A stretch of 64,000 bases of DNA, taken from Myxococcota bacterium. GTDB taxonomy: Bacteria; Myxococcota_A; Polyangia; JAAYKL01. A program made the translations under genes and the position numbers. Location: assembly GCA_030065855.1 (NCBI GenBank), contig JASJCT010000013.1, positions 25,314 to 89,313 of the forward strand. Direction: 5' to 3'. The notes under the pieces were generated by a model that worked only from the letters and a program-made list of their open reading frames with translations, did not search any database and was not told the DNA's origin. This document shows, piece by piece, positions 9,753 through 20,448 of the stretch. Numbering within the stretch: position 1 is the first letter of the stretch; the number at the start of each line of letters is the position of its first letter.

Positions 9753-12700
9753 CTAAGTGCCGATTGTGATGCCGAGCGACTCCCGCAGTCGGAAATACTC
9801 CTCTGACACGCTAAACAACACCAGCTCTTTGATTTTTTCCTTTGGTGGTATTTCGTCGACCGAGCCACTCTCGGCCTGTATCATTCTGGCTGCGACCTCC
9901 ATGTCGTTGGCCAGGATAAAACCAGCTCGGCAGCAGGTAAGCTCGACAGCATTGATCCATTTCTTGATGTCCGTTATCTCGCCGGACTGCACGTATCGCT
10001 TCACCACCTTCCGAATGCTTTCGACTTCCAACGGGGATAGCCGCTCTTTGAGGACTTTGACGTACTGCGCCAGAACACCTGTCTTATCCTGGGGCAACTC
10101 AAAGTCCGGCGCACCGATTTTTACCGCAGCGAGCAGTAGGATTTTGAGCTCACCGTGGGTTGGTAGTACCCATCGAATATAGTGCTCAGGACGATAATAG
10201 GTGAGGTGTTTGCCCACGATAAAAAGGAGATCCTGAGGTGAATACCCAGATAACAAACTGGCTCCACATGCGGTCGACATGGGATCGGTAAGGGCAAATC
10301 GAAGACCGCCTGCCTTGTCCTCTTGCACGTATAGGTCGGGAACCACCGGTATGTTGAGAACCTGTGCCGCGTAGAAAAACGTTTTGGAAAACGTCATGGT
10401 ATCGTTTGCCGGCCGTTTTTGTCCTTTTTTGAGCCCAAATGCTTTGATTGGCTGCACTTTGAGGGACCGAACAGCCCGTGTCACGAGCTCAAAAATCTTG
10501 CCCACATAGACCGATTCAGTCGGATGGAAAAGGTCTTTGAGCCAACGCTCCTTGTCGAGCCGGGCTTGGGCACGCACCATACCGCGGGTTCGGTACTGCT
10601 CGTAGAACTGCTGTTCCTCTGCATCGGCCTTCTTAAGGAACGCCAGGGTTGCACACAGACACCACGCTTTGTCGTATTGGCGGTTCTCAAAATACATCTT
10701 TCGGAGCGCCTTGTACGAATCAACCCGGTAGGGATTTTTTTGTATCAGCCACTGATGTTCAGTAACCGCATTCTCAAACTGGCTCGGCAGGGATGCGTAG
10801 AGTTCAGCGAGAATTTCGTGCCGCATTGTATTGTTCGGATCCAGATTCGACGCCATCCTAAACGCCTCTGCTGCCGGTTCGTACTGGCCCATTCGGGTGC
10901 GATAAATCTCACCTAAGAAGTGCCACAGATTTATCTCGATATCCCTGCGATCCTGTCCGGCAATGCGGTGGAGCATCTTGCGGTAGTTCCGCTCGAGGCT
11001 CTTCCAGTCCTTTCGCTGGGTAAGGATGCGATCAATGGCCTCGAACGCCTTTAGATTCTCCAGGCTGTGGTCGAGGGAATTATTAAATTGCACCACCGCG
11101 TTCTCAGCACTCTTGATTTCATCCCGAAAGATAACACCCATGGAATAGTAAAGACGCCCGAGCTTTATATCGTCTTGTTCCATTCCTGCGACCTGCTCGA
11201 TGACCTCCACAACCCGCTGCCACTGCTTTGTACTTTGATAAAGCGGTATTAACTTGTGCAGGGTCGGCCGATCGTCTGGCTTGAGCTCAGTCGCCTCCAC
11301 GTATGCAGAGATTGCTTTTTGCGGATTCTTCAGCTGTGATTGCCAGATATCGCCAATCTCGACCAACAAATCGAACTTCTCTTCGTCATCCACTGCGTCC
11401 ATGAGTACTTTCTTGTAGTGAATGACTTGCTCGAAATTCTTCTGCTCGGTGTGCAGCCCGATGACCTCCTCGAGGGTCGGTCGATGGCCATTATCCAATT
11501 CCAGGGCCTTGTCAAACATGTTGAGCGCCTTGCGTCGCTCCTTGAGCTGTGACTTGATGTGCCCCAGGCGATAAAAAATATCGACAATGCGATCCCTCTC
11601 CTGCGTCTCCCGATGATGCACAAGGATCATTTGATAGTATTTAAACGCCTTGTCCCATTCCTCCAAACGATAGTGGATATCAGCGATGCCGAGCACCGTT
11701 GGCAGGTGCGTACTGTCCAGGTCATAAGCAGCGCGATACGCTTTGAGTGCCTTTTCCAGATCTCCTTGTTTATCGCTGACCCGCGCATACTGAAGCTGCA
11801 GCGCGTGCATTTCTGCGGAGGGCCGTTTTGTGCCCAATCGCACCAACATCTCCAGCAGCACTGCCGCTGCATCCCACTTCTCTGCTTCGACGTAGACATC
11901 TACGAGCGGCTCAGCAGCCTGTTGATTATTGGGATCAGATGCTAATGCATGCTCATACCATTCAATAGCTCTGTCCTGATCCTCGAGTTTCTGATCCCAC
12001 AGCACTGCGAGCTCATATTGAACTTTGGACCTTATCCGCGCATTTTCTGTGTATTCCTGTTCCTGATCCATAACGCGTGCTGCCTCGACCCATTCTCCCT
12101 CGTCGGTGTGGATCCGGCGCAATGCCCCAAGGGACGGTAGGTGGTTGGGCTCAATGTCCAATGCCGATCGAAAGTGCTCCATTGCAGCAGCGCGATTTAA
12201 CAGGTTTTCTTCGTTCAGTTTTCCAAGTCTAAAAAACAAATCAATTTTTAGGGTGGGTTCGTCGACGGTCCGCACCAGCCGCTGCAGTGTCTCGTGAGCA
12301 GCTTCCCAATCCTCTCCAAGTGTTTGGAGCCGCGCCAATTCATCGAGCGCTGCTTCGTGGTCCGGATCGATATCTAAAATTTGGTTATAGGCATCTATGG
12401 CCCGGTCTAGTTCGGAAAGCTCTGACGCGTACACCTGGCCCATCTGTTCGTAATAACCGATGCGTTCCGTTCGATCCGGGATGGCGTTGATGTGCCGTTC
12501 GTAGGTAAGGATCAGATCCTGCCAACGACCGATCTGCCGATATATCCGCTCGAGCGCCTCGAACGCGTCGACATTATTGGGATCGACCTCGATGACCGCT
12601 TCGTAGTGCTCGGCCGCTTTTTCGGGCCTCACAAATTCACGTTCGAGCATTTCAGCGATCTTCGTGTGCAAGGAGATGCGTTCCCGCTCGGAGGTAGCGT

Positions 12701-15700
12701 GTTGCAACTGTAGCTCCAGCACATCCATCAGATCTTGCCATCGCTCGAGTTTGCTGTACAACCGTTCCAGTCCCTTATGCGCGATGGCGCTGCCTTCGTC
12801 GATTTCAAGAACGCTCTGATACTCTTCTATCGCCGCGGGCAGTTCGTTTAGCTGGGTCTCGTAAATCTCACCGATACGCAAGTGGGTAGCAACGACCCGA
12901 TCCGGTTCGTCGGTGATCACCTCCAGCTTTCGCCGCAAGATGGGAATGAGATCCTGCCAGTTTTGCGCTGCTCCAAAAAGCCGCTCAAGCGCGTTGATCG
13001 CCGTTTCCATGCCTGGATCGATGTCGAGGGCATTTTTATACGCGGCCCGCGCTTGGGGAATATCTCTTAAATACTCCTCGTAGACCTCACCGATCTCCAC
13101 TAGGAATTCTTTCCGTTTATCCGGGTCCTGCTCGCAATCCACTGCTCGCTTTAGCACTTCCACAAACTCATCCCACTGTTTGGCCCCCCGATACAGATCG
13201 CCCATGAGCCGTAGGGCAGAAACGTTCTCAGCGTCGAGCTGCAAGACACGCTGGTAATAGGCGATCGCATATTCTGGATGGCCTAGCTCAGCGGCGTACC
13301 ATTTGCCGATTTTTAAACACAGATTGATTTGTGTCTCTTGATCCTCCACGCTTTGAAGGACTTGATTGCACGATGCGAGGAGATCGTCCCATTTACCAGT
13401 AATAGAGGCGAGTCGCTCCAGGTAATCCGCTGTTTCATCGCTGGAATAGTCTTCCTCGAACGCGTGCTGCATCACGATAAAGGCGTTTTCAGGTTGGCCG
13501 AGATGCTCCTCGTAAATTCGAGCACCTTCCCGGTACACTTTTACCCGCTCGGGTACATCTTCTAAGTAATTTAATTTATTGAAATACCGTTCAGTGAGTT
13601 CTTCCCAAGATGCTTCCTTTGTCGTGATTTCGACAAAATACTCAAAGGCGAGCTCGTGCAGAGGATATACGTCGAGGATGCGCCTGTAAGACGTTTTTGC
13701 TTCAAGGGGCCGATCGAGCTGCTTCTCGTAAATGCGCGCCTGCCTGAGCATGGCATCGATGATCGCATCCCCTTCCAGCAGGTCTGCCTTGCGGCCGAGC
13801 GTTGCAATGAGCTCGTTCCACATCCCTTGCTTTTCGTAAAGCGCATCGAGTGCTTCCAGGCATTCGAGGTTGGCAGGATCGACCTCGCTTGCGTTCTGCC
13901 AGGCCTCGATGGCCTCTTCTGGTCTATCGAGAATCTCGCCGTAGATCTTACCCAACTTGGCGTAAAATTCGCGAAGCTCTTCCTCCTCGAGTTCTGCTGC
14001 GCCTGCTGCAATAATGCGATCTACTGTCTCGATGAGCAGCAGCCACTCCTGATTCTTTTCGTGTATCGCAGCAATGGCTTTGAGCGCGGTCAAGTTTTGT
14101 GAGTCGATGGCGATTACGTTTTCCCAGTTCTCCAGGGCACTGCGATCTCGATCGAGGCATTCTCCCCACACAAGGCCGAGCTGGCTGTAGATGCGGATAC
14201 GGGATTCATCGTCCTCCACGGCCAGGACTGCTCGCTCCAGTACGTCGACCAGGTCGCTCCAGTTCTCCTGTCTGGCGTAAAGGTCTGCAAGGGCCTCCAG
14301 CGCATCGCCGTCTTCGCCTTTAATATCAATTACATTGCCAAAATACTCGATGGCCTTATCGATGTCGTCTAAGCATTCTGCTGAGATGGTTCCCAGCTTT
14401 GCAAAAAGATCTGCCTGTGCTGCTTCGCTGTCTGTCGCATCTTTCATCCGCGTATAGACATCAAAAAGCTCGGGCCATGCCTCTCTATCGGCATAGATCA
14501 GTTCGAGATGTTCGAGTGACGCTCGATGCCCTGGATCCAGTTCGTCCACAACGTGATGGAAGCAGATGAGCGCCCTTTCGTAATCATCGAGTTGGGTCTC
14601 ATAGATCACACCCATTCTATGCGTATGGATAACCCGATCCTCATCAGATGGGGCTATCTGAGCCAGCTTTTCTAGAATGGTGACAAGCCATTCCCATTCC
14701 ATGATCTGGGTGTAAATGCGATCGAGGGAAGTGAGCACCTCGATATCATCTTCGCCATGATCTAGGCAGGCGCGATAGGCCTGCTCGGCCCGAGTAATAT
14801 CATCCAGTTGGTGCTCGGCAACCAGGGCCAATCGCTTGGCTAACAGGTGCTTGACGTCGTCATCCTCAACCTTGTGGTACAGGTCCTGATAGAGATCTGC
14901 GAGATCGGACCATGCATCAATGGACTTGGCAAGGCGCTCTATCTCCTCACCGGAATGTTCATCAAAGGGATCGGTGGAAAACGCCTTGCAATACCACTGA
15001 AACGCTTCAACCGGATCCAGGTTCTTTTCTTCCTGAATTTCGGCAATGTGGTGGATCATCGAAATTTTATCGCTTGGTTCCTCAATATCTTCGAGCTGTG
15101 CCACATAAAGCGATATCAGCCGCTCCCATTCTCCTTGCATTCGATACAGTGGCTCCAGTATCTCGCCGATCTCGGTTCGATGGACACCATCGGAAAAGAG
15201 GAACTCGAGCGCGCTAGCAGCTGACTCTTGGGTAGGCTCAGCAGCGAGGATATCCCGATACACGTCAATTGCTTTGTCGACATCGTTTAATTCCAAATGG
15301 TAGAGTTGACCGAGGCGAAATTGAAGATCAAGACTTGCGTTTGGATCATCTGCGACAAGGGCTTCCCGTTGTAAAATATCCGCCAGGTCTTCCCATCTTT
15401 CCTCGTTTTGATACAGGGAATCGAGCCTGAGTAGCGCCGGGCGGTTTTCAGCATCAAAATCAAGGACTTTCTTATACCTCGCGACTGCTTCGTCCGGCTT
15501 AGAAAGCTTGTCCTCATATATTGCACCGGCTCTTAGGCCGAGCTGCACCGCATGTTCTGCTTCCACGACCTCTTCGAGCTGCTCGTCGAAGAGGTTGCCC
15601 AAATCTATCCACCTGTCTGTCTGCTGCGCAATGTCTTCTAACCGCGACAAGGTTTTTTCGTTCACCCGGTCTTCGGCCAGCGCTCTGGCGTAGACATCGA

Positions 15701-18700
15701 ATGCCTCGGCCGGTGTATCGAGATGCAGCTCGCTTTCGAGCATTTGAGCAATCTGATGCAACAGTTCGAGCCGCTGCCACGAATCCTCAGATGCCTGTAC
15801 TTTCTTTTCAAGGACATTAATAAGCTTGCGCCACTCGGATAATTGCTCGTATAGGGGTTCGAGTACTTCGGCCACCAACATGGTCTCTTGGTCAGATTCT
15901 AGGAGCACATCCAACGCACGAACCGTGGGTGCGTGCTCAGGGGACGTCGATAGGACCTCTCGAAAATAATCCACTGCGCGGGGCACATCATTGAGGTGCT
16001 CAACATAGAGCTCGCCAATCCTAAATTTAAAGGAGATTGCCTCATCTGGATCATCTGAAAGCGCTGCTTCCCGCTCCAACACAGACAATAGGTCATGCCA
16101 TTCCTCAGCTTCGGTATACAGGACATCCAGCCGTTGAATCGCTTGAACATCATCTGGATCAAACTCTAGAATCCGTTGGTAGGTATCAATGGCTCGCTGC
16201 GCATCCCCAGTCTCCCGCTCGTACATTGCACCGAGGATGTAGAGGACTTCGCGCTTTTCTTCAGCCGAGGTCACCAGATCGACCTTGCGGTTATATATTT
16301 CTTGGAGATCTGTCCACCGCTCAAGCTTAAGATAGATGGCCTCCAAGTGGCCCAGCGCGTCTAGATCGTCCTCATCCAACTCGAGTACCCGCGAGTACAC
16401 CTCGATCGCCTTATCTGGATTATCGAGAATATCCTCATAGATCTGACTGGCCTTAAAAAGAAAGGATTTCTGATCCTCGGGGTCGGTTACCATTTCAACC
16501 TTTTTAAGGTAAATGATTGCGAGCTCACCGTAATTTTCATTGATTTGGTAGGCCCGCTCCAACGCCGTGGCAGCATCGATAAACATCGGATCTGCATCGA
16601 GTACATGCCGGTAGTGTTTGATGGCACTATCAACGTCGTGAATCTGATGTTCAAAGAGCTCGGCAATTTTAAAGTGGTACGCCGCCGCAAGATCGTAGTT
16701 GTCTAGGTCTTCGACAACGCTTAAATATACTGCCGCCAATTCTTCGTACAATACGAGTGCGCCGGCCAATCGCTGCAGTTCTTCCTGTGTGGTTTCGTCC
16801 GCAGGGTCTACCTTAAGTGCGCGGCCGAGTGTTTCAAAAGACTTTTGTGGCACGTCGCCTGAAGCTTCGTACAGATTTGCAATGCGATGGAGGAGTTCTA
16901 CTTTGCGCGTGGTCTCGGCTTCTTCCTCCAACATTATTTCGTACACATTGATGAGCTTTTCCCAGGAACCGGCATTTTGATAGATCGGTTCCAAGATATC
17001 TGCCACGTCCCATTTGAAATCGGGATCTTCAATTATGCGCTCCAAAGCCGTAATCGCGTCTGAATTTGCTTCGTCAACTTCAAGAACTTCGCGATACGTC
17101 TCTATCGCCGCGCCCACCTCGGCGAGATTTGTTTCTCTGAGCTCTGCTAATCGAAGCTTGAGCGCGACAATATCGGTTGCATCTCCTCCGAGACTGAGCT
17201 GTTGTTGAAGATTGTCCGCAAGATCCGGCCATTGGCCGAGGGTTACAAACAAATTATCCAACGCCTTTAACGCTGCCCCATTGCCACCATCAATGTTTAA
17301 AACTTCCTTTAAGCATTGGACAGCCTCTTCTGGTCTTTCGAGCATCTCCTCAAGAATCATGGCCATCTGAAAATATATATTTATTTTTTCTTCCACATCG
17401 GAAAGCAAGTCTACTTTTACTTTGTATACGTTAATCAGATCATCCCAACGCTCGGTACGATTAAAAATCTGTTCCAGTGATGAGATCGCATCTAGGTGAT
17501 GTGGATCTACTTCTAATGTTTTTGTAAATGCATTGATTGCGCGATCCACGTCATCGAGCTGGGTATCGAATATTTGAGCTGATCGCAGCCACAGATGCAT
17601 TGCAACTTCTGAATCATCTGTAATTTCAGCACCCGCCTCGAGCAGCTCTGCCATCTCCTGCCATGAATCCAGGATTGCAGTGATTTGTTCTAATTGTTCC
17701 AGAGCTCGGCTATCATCTGGATTGACCTTGAAAGCTCTGCTATACGCGACAAACGCCCGTTCCGGAGACGCGAGTTTTTGAGCGGCAACTTCCCCTTTTT
17801 TGAGCAGGTGCTCGTATTTCTCAAATACTTCTTCGGCCCGTATGACCAAAATTTCCAGCGTATCGAGCAGGTTATCCCAAGCTTCCCGCTCTTCGTAAAA
17901 CGGTGTGAGGATCTGGGCTGCTTCGAGTTGATAGGTCTCGTCCTTGAGCAGTCCTTCGAGGGCAGTCCTGGCATCTTCGTAATCCGGGGCTATAGCCAAA
18001 ATCTCCCGATAACACTCCAATGCTCGGCCCTTCTCTTCGAGATGCAAATCATAGACTTGCCCGAGGCGGAACTTAATCTCTACCTCTTCATCTGTCTCCA
18101 AAACAACGGCACCCAAGGCCCGCTCAAGCACATCTGCGACGTCGGACCAGCGTTCTTCCTGTGAATAGATGCGATCGAGGGCTGAAAGTGCGCGGGGCTC
18201 ATCGCCAGCCATCTCCAGAATGCTCAACAGGACATCTACTGCCTTTGCAGTGTCGCCGACCTCCTCTTCCCACAGAAGGGCCTGGTTGTAGAGGATTTCT
18301 TTGCGCTCGTCATCGTCTTCGGCCATTTCCAAGCGGCGCGCATAAATGTCAAGCAGCTCCTCATACCGCCCCATTTGTGTGTAGATTTTCTCCAGCGCCG
18401 CAACAGCTGTCGGGTTTTTGGGATCTTCTGACAAAATAGTGTCGTAGAAGGACAGCGCCTCCTCGGGCTGCTTCATCTCCTCACTGAGAATACGCGCTAT
18501 CCGGAGCTGGAGATCAATTTTCTCCATCTCCGAGGCATCATCCAACACTTCATTGTAAGCCGCCACAACACCTTCAAATTGCCCTGCTTTTGCCGCGATA
18601 CGCTCTAGATCATCTTTGGTGGTCGACTCCTCAGGTGCCAATCGATAGGCATTGAGATACCCCTTGAAAGCACGGTCTAGATCCCGCAGTTCCTCCTCGG

Positions 18701-20195
18701 CAATAAAGGCAATGCGTTGCCACAGGGTGCGCGTTTCGTAATCATCATCAATGTGCTTTAGGCGCACTTCGAGCACATCTGCGAGCTTGAGCGGCTCGTT
18801 TCGCTCCTCCAGAATTGGAATGAGCGCTTCGGCAGCATCGGGATTGTCAGGTTCTAAGGAGAGTATGGCTTCGTAACACCGAGCAGCCCGATCGACACGG
18901 GATTTTTTTTCTATCCAAAGCTCGGCGATCTTAAATTGCAGGGCCACCTTTGCCCCTGCATCCTTATTTGTTCGATCCGCTTCCCGTTCGAGAACGCGAA
19001 TGAACTCGTCCCACTTGCCAGTTGCCGCATAGAAATTCTCGAGCTCCTCCCACGCTTGCATTGACAAATAGCGCTTTTTTAGCTGCTCCTGTGCCCGCCG
19101 ATCATCGGGGTTGATATCAATGATGGCTTTCCACGCGTCGACCGCCTTTTTGTCGTCACCCAGCTTGTCTCCATAGATCTGCCCCAACTTTTGAAGCAGG
19201 GGCACATGTTGAGACGCCTCCATCAATGCATCCACCTGGATTTCGAGGACCTGGGCAAGCTTGGCCCAGTCCTTTGCGCGCTCGTAAAAAACCGCCAGAT
19301 TTTCCAGCGCCTCTTTGTTTTCTGGATCCAACGCCAACACTGCTTCCCAACTTTCAATGCACGTGCTGGGACGCTTGAGGCGTTCTGTTATCAGCCGAGC
19401 GATTGCTACAAACCCCTCGAGGCGATCCGAAGGATCTTCTAATTGCTCTGTCTCTCGCTTCATCACGGCCGCGAGTTTCTCCCAGTCGCGGCGTTTCTCG
19501 TACATCTCTCTAAGAAAATCGATCGCCTGCCGATGGGTGGGATCGGCGTTAAGCACTGCCTCATAGGCCTTAATCGCTTCGGCTTGGTTTGAAAACCGCT
19601 GCCAAAAGAGCTCAGCGACCCTGGAAAAAACAGCCACTTTGTCTTCTGGCGCGGCCACGACCTCGCCTTTTGCCTTTAGCATCTTAACCAGGTCCGGCCA
19701 CCGGCTCATGGCCTCGTATTTCTTGATGGCAGCATCGATGGCAGGCAGGTAATCACTTTTTAGTTTCACTATGGATTGATAGGTATTTACGACCATCACA
19801 TCTTGCTTGATATGATCGTCATAAATTTTTGCGAGGGCCATGAGCGTGTAAATCTTCTGGCCTTCATCTGGAATGACCTTGGTTTGCTTTTTGAAAAAAT
19901 CCGTAAGTGCATGCCATTTTCCGGTCTCGTTGAACAATCGCAGCAGTGCATCGACAATGTCGGGATGGCCAGGATCTATTTGCCATGCATTCTGCCAAGC
20001 TGCGATCCCCTTATCTGCACCATTTGCTTCAGACGCGCGGGCCTCGGCGATGGCCTCCTTGAGCTCAGGAGATACTGTCCTATCGAGACCGCTGTGATTG
20101 GGGTGTCCAGAGTCGCCCACATCTGAACTCGTGCGCGCTTCATCGCTAGCAGCATTTTTCTCTCTCATATCTATTCCGTCGCTCATCGCCTCCAC
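9753..20195 (-). CDS. Giant TPR-repeat protein (~3,480 residues)
   Basis: Almost the whole protein is built from TPR-like helical hairpins. Three spacings counted between successive repeat tryptophans (for example WEKLAAVM to WAKLAQVL, and WDDLINVY to WPDLADNL) are each exactly 72 residues. The unit is therefore a two-hairpin module with W-x-x-L-x-x-x-L in one helix and A-x-x-x-Y/W-x-x-x-L-x-x-D-P in another, and more than 40 modules would fill residues ~50-3150. The last ~280 residues are different: a non-repeat domain (KAFGLKKGQKRPAND ... PEHYIRWVLPTHGELKILLLAAVKIGAPDF). No signal peptide or membrane segment is seen, so it is probably cytoplasmic and highly acidic. Giant TPR proteins of this type occur in myxobacteria and relatives; the function is unknown to me. 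The start is GTG 20195 or ATG 20186, both with purine-rich ribosome sites. Confidence 0.9.
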   Translation of the reverse strand: MEAMSDGIDMREKNAASDEARTSSDVGDSGHPNHSGLDRTVSPELKEAIAEARASEANGADKGIAAWQNAWQIDPGHPDIVDALLRLFNETGKWHALTDFFKKQTKVIPDEGQKIYTLMALAKIYDDHIKQDVMVVNTYQSIVKLKSDYLPAIDAAIKKYEAMSRWPDLVKMLKAKGEVVAAPEDKVAVFSRVAELFWQRFSNQAEAIKAYEAVLNADPTHRQAIDFLREMYEKRRDWEKLAAVMKRETEQLEDPSDRLEGFVAIARLITERLKRPSTCIESWEAVLALDPENKEALENLAVFYERAKDWAKLAQVLEIQVDALMEASQHVPLLQKLGQIYGDKLGDDKKAVDAWKAIIDINPDDRRAQEQLKKRYLSMQAWEELENFYAATGKWDEFIRVLEREADRTNKDAGAKVALQFKIAELWIEKKSRVDRAARCYEAILSLEPDNPDAAEALIPILEERNEPLKLADVLEVRLKHIDDDYETRTLWQRIAFIAEEELRDLDRAFKGYLNAYRLAPEESTTKDDLERIAAKAGQFEGVVAAYNEVLDDASEMEKIDLQLRIARILSEEMKQPEEALSFYDTILSEDPKNPTAVAALEKIYTQMGRYEELLDIYARRLEMAEDDDERKEILYNQALLWEEEVGDTAKAVDVLLSILEMAGDEPRALSALDRIYSQEERWSDVADVLERALGAVVLETDEEVEIKFRLGQVYDLHLEEKGRALECYREILAIAPDYEDARTALEGLLKDETYQLEAAQILTPFYEEREAWDNLLDTLEILVIRAEEVFEKYEHLLKKGEVAAQKLASPERAFVAYSRAFKVNPDDSRALEQLEQITAILDSWQEMAELLEAGAEITDDSEVAMHLWLRSAQIFDTQLDDVDRAINAFTKTLEVDPHHLDAISSLEQIFNRTERWDDLINVYKVKVDLLSDVEEKINIYFQMAMILEEMLERPEEAVQCLKEVLNIDGGNGAALKALDNLFVTLGQWPDLADNLQQQLSLGGDATDIVALKLRLAELRETNLAEVGAAIETYREVLEVDEANSDAITALERIIEDPDFKWDVADILEPIYQNAGSWEKLINVYEIMLEEEAETTRKVELLHRIANLYEASGDVPQKSFETLGRALKVDPADETTQEELQRLAGALVLYEELAAVYLSVVEDLDNYDLAAAYHFKIAELFEHQIHDVDSAIKHYRHVLDADPMFIDAATALERAYQINENYGELAIIYLKKVEMVTDPEDQKSFLFKASQIYEDILDNPDKAIEVYSRVLELDEDDLDALGHLEAIYLKLERWTDLQEIYNRKVDLVTSAEEKREVLYILGAMYERETGDAQRAIDTYQRILEFDPDDVQAIQRLDVLYTEAEEWHDLLSVLEREAALSDDPDEAISFKFRIGELYVEHLNDVPRAVDYFREVLSTSPEHAPTVRALDVLLESDQETMLVAEVLEPLYEQLSEWRKLINVLEKKVQASEDSWQRLELLHQIAQMLESELHLDTPAEAFDVYARALAEDRVNEKTLSRLEDIAQQTDRWIDLGNLFDEQLEEVVEAEHAVQLGLRAGAIYEDKLSKPDEAVARYKKVLDFDAENRPALLRLDSLYQNEERWEDLADILQREALVADDPNASLDLQFRLGQLYHLELNDVDKAIDVYRDILAAEPTQESAASALEFLFSDGVHRTEIGEILEPLYRMQGEWERLISLYVAQLEDIEEPSDKISMIHHIAEIQEEKNLDPVEAFQWYCKAFSTDPFDEHSGEEIERLAKSIDAWSDLADLYQDLYHKVEDDDVKHLLAKRLALVAEHQLDDITRAEQAYRACLDHGEDDIEVLTSLDRIYTQIMEWEWLVTILEKLAQIAPSDEDRVIHTHRMGVIYETQLDDYERALICFHHVVDELDPGHRASLEHLELIYADREAWPELFDVYTRMKDATDSEAAQADLFAKLGTISAECLDDIDKAIEYFGNVIDIKGEDGDALEALADLYARQENWSDLVDVLERAVLAVEDDESRIRIYSQLGLVWGECLDRDRSALENWENVIAIDSQNLTALKAIAAIHEKNQEWLLLIETVDRIIAAGAAELEEEELREFYAKLGKIYGEILDRPEEAIEAWQNASEVDPANLECLEALDALYEKQGMWNELIATLGRKADLLEGDAIIDAMLRQARIYEKQLDRPLEAKTSYRRILDVYPLHELAFEYFVEITTKEASWEELTERYFNKLNYLEDVPERVKVYREGARIYEEHLGQPENAFIVMQHAFEEDYSSDETADYLERLASITGKWDDLLASCNQVLQSVEDQETQINLCLKIGKWYAAELGHPEYAIAYYQRVLQLDAENVSALRLMGDLYRGAKQWDEFVEVLKRAVDCEQDPDKRKEFLVEIGEVYEEYLRDIPQARAAYKNALDIDPGMETAINALERLFGAAQNWQDLIPILRRKLEVITDEPDRVVATHLRIGEIYETQLNELPAAIEEYQSVLEIDEGSAIAHKGLERLYSKLERWQDLMDVLELQLQHATSERERISLHTKIAEMLEREFVRPEKAAEHYEAVIEVDPNNVDAFEALERIYRQIGRWQDLILTYERHINAIPDRTERIGYYEQMGQVYASELSELDRAIDAYNQILDIDPDHEAALDELARLQTLGEDWEAAHETLQRLVRTVDEPTLKIDLFFRLGKLNEENLLNRAAAMEHFRSALDIEPNHLPSLGALRRIHTDEGEWVEAARVMDQEQEYTENARIRSKVQYELAVLWDQKLEDQDRAIEWYEHALASDPNNQQAAEPLVDVYVEAEKWDAAAVLLEMLVRLGTKRPSAEMHALQLQYARVSDKQGDLEKALKAYRAAYDLDSTHLPTVLGIADIHYRLEEWDKAFKYYQMILVHHRETQERDRIVDIFYRLGHIKSQLKERRKALNMFDKALELDNGHRPTLEEVIGLHTEQKNFEQVIHYKKVLMDAVDDEEKFDLLVEIGDIWQSQLKNPQKAISAYVEATELKPDDRPTLHKLIPLYQSTKQWQRVVEVIEQVAGMEQDDIKLGRLYYSMGVIFRDEIKSAENAVVQFNNSLDHSLENLKAFEAIDRILTQRKDWKSLERNYRKMLHRIAGQDRRDIEINLWHFLGEIYRTRMGQYEPAAEAFRMASNLDPNNTMRHEILAELYASLPSQFENAVTEHQWLIQKNPYRVDSYKALRKMYFENRQYDKAWCLCATLAFLKKADAEEQQFYEQYRTRGMVRAQARLDKERWLKDLFHPTESVYVGKIFELVTRAVRSLKVQPIKAFGLKKGQKRPANDTMTFSKTFFYAAQVLNIPVVPDLYVQEDKAGGLRFALTDPMSTACGASLLSGYSPQDLLFIVGKHLTYYRPEHYIRWVLPTHGELKILLLAAVKIGAPDFELPQDKTGVLAQYVKVLKERLSPLEVESIRKVVKRYVQSGEITDIKKWINAVELTCCRAGFILANDMEVAARMIQAESGSVDEIPPKEKIKELVLFSVSEEYFRLRESLGITIGT

Positions 20196-20448
20196 CTAAT
20201 CCTCATGCTTGGATTCCGAATCCACTGTCCATCCACGTCTCAACGCATCAAAAAACATCACACCGCACAAAATACACACATTTCCGCCTTCGCCCCCAAT
20301 TTTTGGAACAGACCTGGCGAGACGGAAAATCCGGGATGTGTGATCATGCTGAGAACCGGTTCATCTCCTGTAAGTTACGTCAATCTATTGCGAAAGATAA
20401 TCCGAAACCGAGGTCGGATTTTGTCAACGGCCACAAACGAATGCACAC

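Noticed and set aside
9757..20126. Many plus-strand frames opposite the giant TPR gene
   Set aside because: They are shadows of the repetitive coding strand, without ribosome sites or recognisable domains.
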